A stretch of 64,000 nucleotides of DNA from Babylonia areolata (lineage: Eukaryota; Mollusca; Gastropoda; Neogastropoda; Buccinidae). Positions 60,446 through 64,000 of the stretch are shown here, one piece after another. Where the stretch lies: assembly GCF_041734735.1 (NCBI RefSeq), contig NC_134899.1, positions 605,638 to 669,637 on the forward strand. Reading direction: 5' to 3'. Position 1 is the stretch's first letter. The number at the start of each line of letters is the position of its first letter. The notes beneath the pieces are model-generated. The model saw nothing but the letters and a program-made list of their open reading frames with translations. It searched no databases and had not been told where the DNA came from. Position numbers and translations under genes: made by a program.

Positions 60446-62582
60446 GTCTGTCTTGTTATCCGGTTCACACGTAAGCATACACGCACGCACACAGGCACAC
60501 ACACACCGACAGGCAGACAGACGCAGGCAGACAGACACAGACAGACAGACAGACAGGCACACACAAAGACAGGCAGACACAGACATACACAGACAAGCAG
60601 ACAGACACAGGCAGGCAGACACAGTAAGACAGACACAGACAGACACACACACACAGACAAGCACACACACACACAAACAGACAGACAGACACACAGACAC
60701 AGACAGGCAGACACAGACACACAGACAGACACGGGCATGTAGACACAGACAGACACAGACAGACAGACACAGACAGGCAGGCAGACAGACACAGACAGGC
60801 CGACACAGACAGACAGACAGACACAGGCAGGCAGACACAGACAGGCAGGCAGACAGACAGACACAGACAGACAGACACAGACAGGCAGGCAGACAGACAG
60901 ACAGACACAGACAGGCAGGCAGACAGACAGACACAGACAGGCAGACACAGACAGACAGACACAGACAGGCAGGCAGGCAGACACAGACAGGCAGGCAGAC
61001 ACAGACAGACAGACAGACACAGACAGGCAGGCAGACAGACAGACACAGACAGGCAGACACAGACAGACAGACACAGACAGGCAGGCAGGCAGACACAGAC
61101 AGGCAGGCAGACAGACACAGACAGACAGACACAGACAGGCAGGCAGGCAGACAGACACAGACAGGCAGGCAGACACACACAGACAGACAGACAGACACAG
61201 ACAGACAGACACAGACAGGCAGACACAGACAGACAGACAGACACAGACAGGCAGGCAGACACAGACAGGCAGACAGACAGACAGACACAGACAGGCAAAC
61301 ACAGACACACAAACACACAGACACAGACAGACAGGCAGACACAGACAGACAGGCAGACACAGACAGGCAGGCAGACACAGACAGGCAGGCAGACAGACAC
61401 AGACAGGCAAACACAGACACACAAACACACAGACACAGGCAGACAGACACAGACAGGCAGACACAGACAGGCAGGCAGACAGACACAGACAGACAGGCAG
61501 ACAGACAGACACAGAAGGCAGACACAGACAGACAGACACAGACAGACAGACACAGACAGACACACCAACAGACAGACACAGATAGGCAGACACAGACAGA
61601 CAGACAGACACACACAGGCAGACACACAGACAGACACAGACAGGCAGACACAGACAGACAGACACAGACAGGCAGACAGACACAGACAGACAGACACAGA
61701 CAGGCAGACAGACACAGACAGACAGACACAGACAGGCAGACAGACACAGACAGGCAGACAGACACAGGCAGACACAGGCAGACAGACACAGGCAGACAGA
61801 CACAGACAGGCAGACAGACACAGGCAGAGACAGACAGACACAGACAGACAGACACAGACAGGCAGACAGACACAGACAGGCAGACAGACACAGACAGACA
61901 CAGACAGGCAGACACAGACAGACACAGGCAGACAGACACAGACAGGCAGACAGACACAGGCAGACAGACACAGGCAGACAGACACAGGCAGACACTGGCA
62001 GACACTGGCAGACAGACACAGACAGGCAGACAGACAGACAGACAGACAGACAGACACAGGCAGAGACAGACAGACAGGCAGACAGACACAGACAGGCAGA
62101 CAAACACAGACAGGCAGACACAGATAGGCAGACAGACACAGACAGGCAGAGACAGACAGACACAGACACAGGCAGACAGACACAGACAGGCAGACAGACA
62201 CAGACAGAGACAGACAGACACAGACAGACAGACACAGACACAGGCAGACAGACACAGACAGAGACAGACAGACACAGGCAGACAGACAGACAGAGACAGA
62301 CAGACACAGACACAGGCAGACAGACACAGACACAGGCAGACAGACACAGACAGAGACAGACAGACACAGACAGGCAGACAGACACAGACAGACAGACACA
62401 GACAGAGACAGACAGACACAGGCAGACAGACAGACACAGACAGGCAGACAGACACAGGCAGACACTGACCGTCAGTGTTGGGCAGCACCGTCTTCTCCTC
62501 TGTCTTGGTGTGCTTCAGCTTGGACTTGTCAAAGCTGCCGATCCCTGCCTTCAGCTCCGCCTCCGTCTTCTCCTGGGCTATC

Positions 62583-62583
<1 letters not shown>
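59146..62583 (-). CDS. Gene 2: multi-repeat beta-thymosin, C-terminal part
   Basis: Three minus-strand exons (62583-62470, 60157-60044, 59174-59146) join in phase 1. They encode two complete 38-residue beta-thymosin repeats and a C-terminal VIQQEKAAK stop. Each repeat has the amphipathic helix, the Phe-Asp/Asn...Leu-Lys core ([22 protein letters not shown], compare LKKTET) and the Leu-Pro tail (VLPNTD; PLPSKE). Beta-thymosin/WH2 repeats bind monomeric actin in the cytoplasm, and multi-repeat forms are typical of invertebrates (ciboulot in flies, Csp24 in the sea slug Hermissenda). Upstream exons with the start codon and possibly more repeats lie beyond the right edge. The one-repeat-per-exon layout with uniform phase-1 introns would let single repeats be skipped or added in frame. 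The introns are almost wholly tandem repeats. Confidence 0.88.
59178..59239 (-). promoter_or_regulatory. (TG)n tract before the terminal exon of gene 2
   Basis: About 62 bases of CA on the plus strand, so TG in the sense of gene 2, end in TGCAG at the 3' splice site. Confidence 0.65.
59333..60025. repeat. 38-bp minisatellite in gene 2 intron
   Basis: About 18 nearly identical units of GTGTGTGTGAGAGGTAGAGG plus AGAGGTGTCAACTGAAACAG. Confidence 0.96.
60044..60157 (-). CDS. Gene 2 exon: beta-thymosin repeat (38 codons)
   Basis: The exon is 114 nt and phase 1 at both ends. The acceptor is TGTGTGCAG and the donor GTACAC. The peptide begins [17 protein letters not shown], continues [14 protein letters not shown] and ends NPLPSKE. 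NPLPSKE is identical to the canonical thymosin beta motif. The actin-binding core reads LKKTTT. Confidence 0.9.
60161..60220 (-). promoter_or_regulatory. (TG)n tract before the second thymosin exon
   Basis: Sixty bases of pure TG on the sense strand end in TGCAG at the acceptor. Confidence 0.65.
60395..60442. repeat. (CATA)n microsatellite
   Basis: About 12 copies of CATA. The stretch 60221-60394 is unique and A-rich. Confidence 0.95.
60474..62465. repeat. 2-kb (ACAG/GCAG)n array filling the gene 2 intron
   Basis: Irregular mixtures of CAGACAGACACAGACAGGCA type units. The array begins within five bases of the donor of the first thymosin exon. The long Cys/Leu/Val-rich frame of more than 700 codons is a read-through that happens to include the thymosin exon. 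Confidence 0.96.
62470..62583 (-). CDS. Gene 2 exon: beta-thymosin repeat (38 codons)
   Basis: The exon is 114 nt, entering and leaving in phase 1. The acceptor is TGTGTGCAG and the donor GTCAGTG. The peptide begins [17 protein letters not shown], continues [14 protein letters not shown] and ends TVLPNTD. The actin-binding LKKTET position reads LKHTKT. The preceding intron ends in a (TG)n tract of about 72 bases, and the following intron opens straight into a 2-kb (CTGT)n-like array. Confidence 0.88.

Positions 62584-62586
<3 letters not shown>

Positions 62587-62658
<72 letters not shown>
62587..62658 (-). promoter_or_regulatory. (TG)n tract before the first thymosin exon of the window
   Basis: Seventy-two bases of TG on the sense strand lead to TGCAG. 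The LINE fragment to the right starts directly at the other end. Confidence 0.65.
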
Positions 62659-62659
<1 letters not shown>

Positions 62660-62661
62660 TG

Positions 62662-63780
62662 GAAATGTTGAAAGCAGATTTTAATATTAATTATTCTGAA
62701 ACAAAAAAGGAAGAAAATATCAACATCACGACGAGTACTGCTAGAATACACATAGCAGAGGTGTACCAGAATCATCTCCATATATTTACATATGGATCGA
62801 TTCTTGATGACAAAAATGCTGGCGCAGCTTTTTCTGTTCCTGCTTTTAAAGACGAAAAACCTTACTTTATTAGAAAGAATCTTTCCATATTAACAGCTGA
62901 GCTTATTGCTATCATACAAGCTCCAAAGTATTTGATGAGCTATCAAATAGTTTTCTCTAATGTGATTCCAAATCAATACTTTATGCTGTAGAATCATTTA
63001 GTCTTGAAAGACCTGACTTAGTTATCGAGGCAAATCATTTGGTACATTGAATATTAAAGGTACTGATGTCAGTTTTTGTTGGGTGCCTTCTCGTGTGGGC
63101 ATCAGTGGCCGGCAATGAAACTGCTGATATTTGTTGGGTGCCTTCTCGTGTGGGCATCAGTGGCCGGCAATGAAACTGCTGATATTTGTTGGGTGCCTTC
63201 TCGTGTGGGCATCAGTGGCAATGAAACTGCTGATATTTGTTGGGTGCCTTCTCGTGTGGGCATCAGCGGCAATGAAACTGCTGATATTTGTTGGGTGCCT
63301 TCTCGTGTGGGCATCAGTGGCAATGAAACTGCTGATATTTGTTGGGTGCCTTCTCGTGTGGGCATCAGCGGCAATGAAACTGCTGATATTTGTTGGGTGC
63401 CTTCTCGTGTGGGCATCAGTGGCAATGAAACTGCTGATATTTGTTGGGTGCCTTCTCGTGTGGCCATCAGTGGCAATGAAACTGCTGATATTTGTTGGGT
63501 GCCTTCTCGTGTGGGCATCAGTGCTGATAAAGCAGCTATAGAGAAGCGTAAGATTCAGAAAATTCGACAAAAATACATGTCCGTCTTTCCATGAAAGAGG
63601 CATACACTCTATTAGAAAAATCAGTGCGGGGTCAATTTCATAACCGATGGAAGGAAAAGTTTTTGAAACAGAAATGGACATTATTTCCCGAGCATATTAT
63701 TGAAGAAAAGATGCCGAATCCATTAGCTCACAGGAAAGACAGGTTGATAACCTGATTGATATTGTAGCACCTACATGATG
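62662..63780 (+). mobile_element. RNase H-type LINE fragment with internal minisatellite
   Basis: The plus strand reads LHIFTYGSILDDKNAGAAFS, LSILTAELIAIIQAPKYL (RNase H strands 1-3 and helix), then the repeated CWVPSRVGISGNETAD motif, and ADKAAIEKRKIQKIRQKYMS after the repeat. The first catalytic Asp is replaced (TYGS for TDGS) and the His of the last motif is Arg. It is 5'-truncated and broken. It resembles the family at 1100-3022 and lies in a gene 2 intron. The last 220 bases of the window hold nothing recognised. Confidence 0.78.
63076..63530. repeat. 51-bp minisatellite inside the RNase H region
   Basis: Nine units of GTTGGGTGCCTTCTCGTGTG, GGCATCAGTGGCAATGAAAC and TGCTGATATTT. The first two carry a four-base insertion (55 bp), the rest are 51 bp, which is 17 codons. 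Confidence 0.95.
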
Positions 63781-64000
63781 GAATGACAGTCCCAATTTTT
63801 TTAATATTTTTTTTATTAATGCATTTTATGGAATTTTTCTGTCAGATTGACTCATTATTTGAACATGAGAGTATTAAAAACAAAATCTTGGTTCATTTTC
63901 CTTTCATTTGATATATACTTTTATGTACTTATCTTCAGTACTTTTTGAAATATAAGCAAATTAAAATCATTGGCGTGTTTTTCTTGTTTTTCTGAAAATT

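Noticed and set aside
60383-62659. A minus-strand open frame of 758 codons, rich in Cys, Leu, Ser and Val
   Set aside because: It is a read-through of (TG)n and (CTGT)n arrays. Only the 38 thymosin codons inside it are real coding sequence.

Overview
The window looks like nuclear DNA of an animal, most likely a gastropod mollusc. That is an inference from four things: intron-rich genes with small phase-consistent exons, several LINE families, tRNA-derived SINEs, and a multi-repeat beta-thymosin gene of the invertebrate type. Most bases are minisatellites, microsatellites and retrotransposon remains. Most long open frames are read-throughs of tandem repeats, not genes.

Two host genes can be supported. 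Gene 1 (plus strand, 12372-44619, 5' end missing) is rebuilt from eight exons with matching phases: 12372-12628, 13274-13513, 17175-17219, 21141-21397, 27385-27619, 36550-36630, 40509-40637 and 44317-44619. Together they give about 514 residues: a low-complexity N-terminal part, a coiled coil, and a C-terminal domain ending in a block ([13 protein letters not shown]) that resembles the MIEAP domain of mitochondria-eating protein (SPATA18). Gene 2 (minus strand, 62583 down to 59146, 5' end beyond the right edge) is a multi-repeat beta-thymosin. It has two 114-nt exons of one 38-residue actin-binding repeat each and a short terminal exon, all joined in phase 1. The two genes converge, with about 14.5 kb of repeats between them.

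Layout. 1-12.3 kb: microsatellites, a 5'-inverted RNase H-type LINE (about 1100-3020), a CA-rich satellite (3.0-4.6 kb), two LINE fragments, a SINE tail, and a degraded full-length LINE with a C-terminal zinc finger (8243-12130). 12.4-44.6 kb: gene 1, whose introns hold two L2-like LINE fragments (minus), a near-complete CR1-like LINE with a PHD-type ORF1 (22175-26645), a LINE with a complete 1060-codon frame (30294-34300), a minus-strand relative of it (38.4-40.3 kb), several SINEs and many minisatellites. 44.6-59.1 kb: a SINE and at least ten different tandem arrays. 59.1-64 kb: gene 2, with further arrays in its introns and another RNase H-type LINE fragment.

The most unusual signals are these. 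(1) Minisatellites have grown out of exon edges in gene 1 and multiplied real splice donors or acceptors. (2) Long (TG)n tracts on the sense strand run directly into the 3' splice sites of four exons across both genes. (3) A 50-bp intronic array carries about 19 perfect cAMP-response-element octamers and is organised as a 150-bp higher-order repeat. (4) A LINE has the structure expected from twin priming. (5) A minisatellite was born inside the RNase H active-site motif of a dead LINE. (6) A 45-nt microexon duplicates the end of the preceding exon. Virus-derived elements, CRISPR arrays, rRNA genes and functional tRNA genes were not seen.
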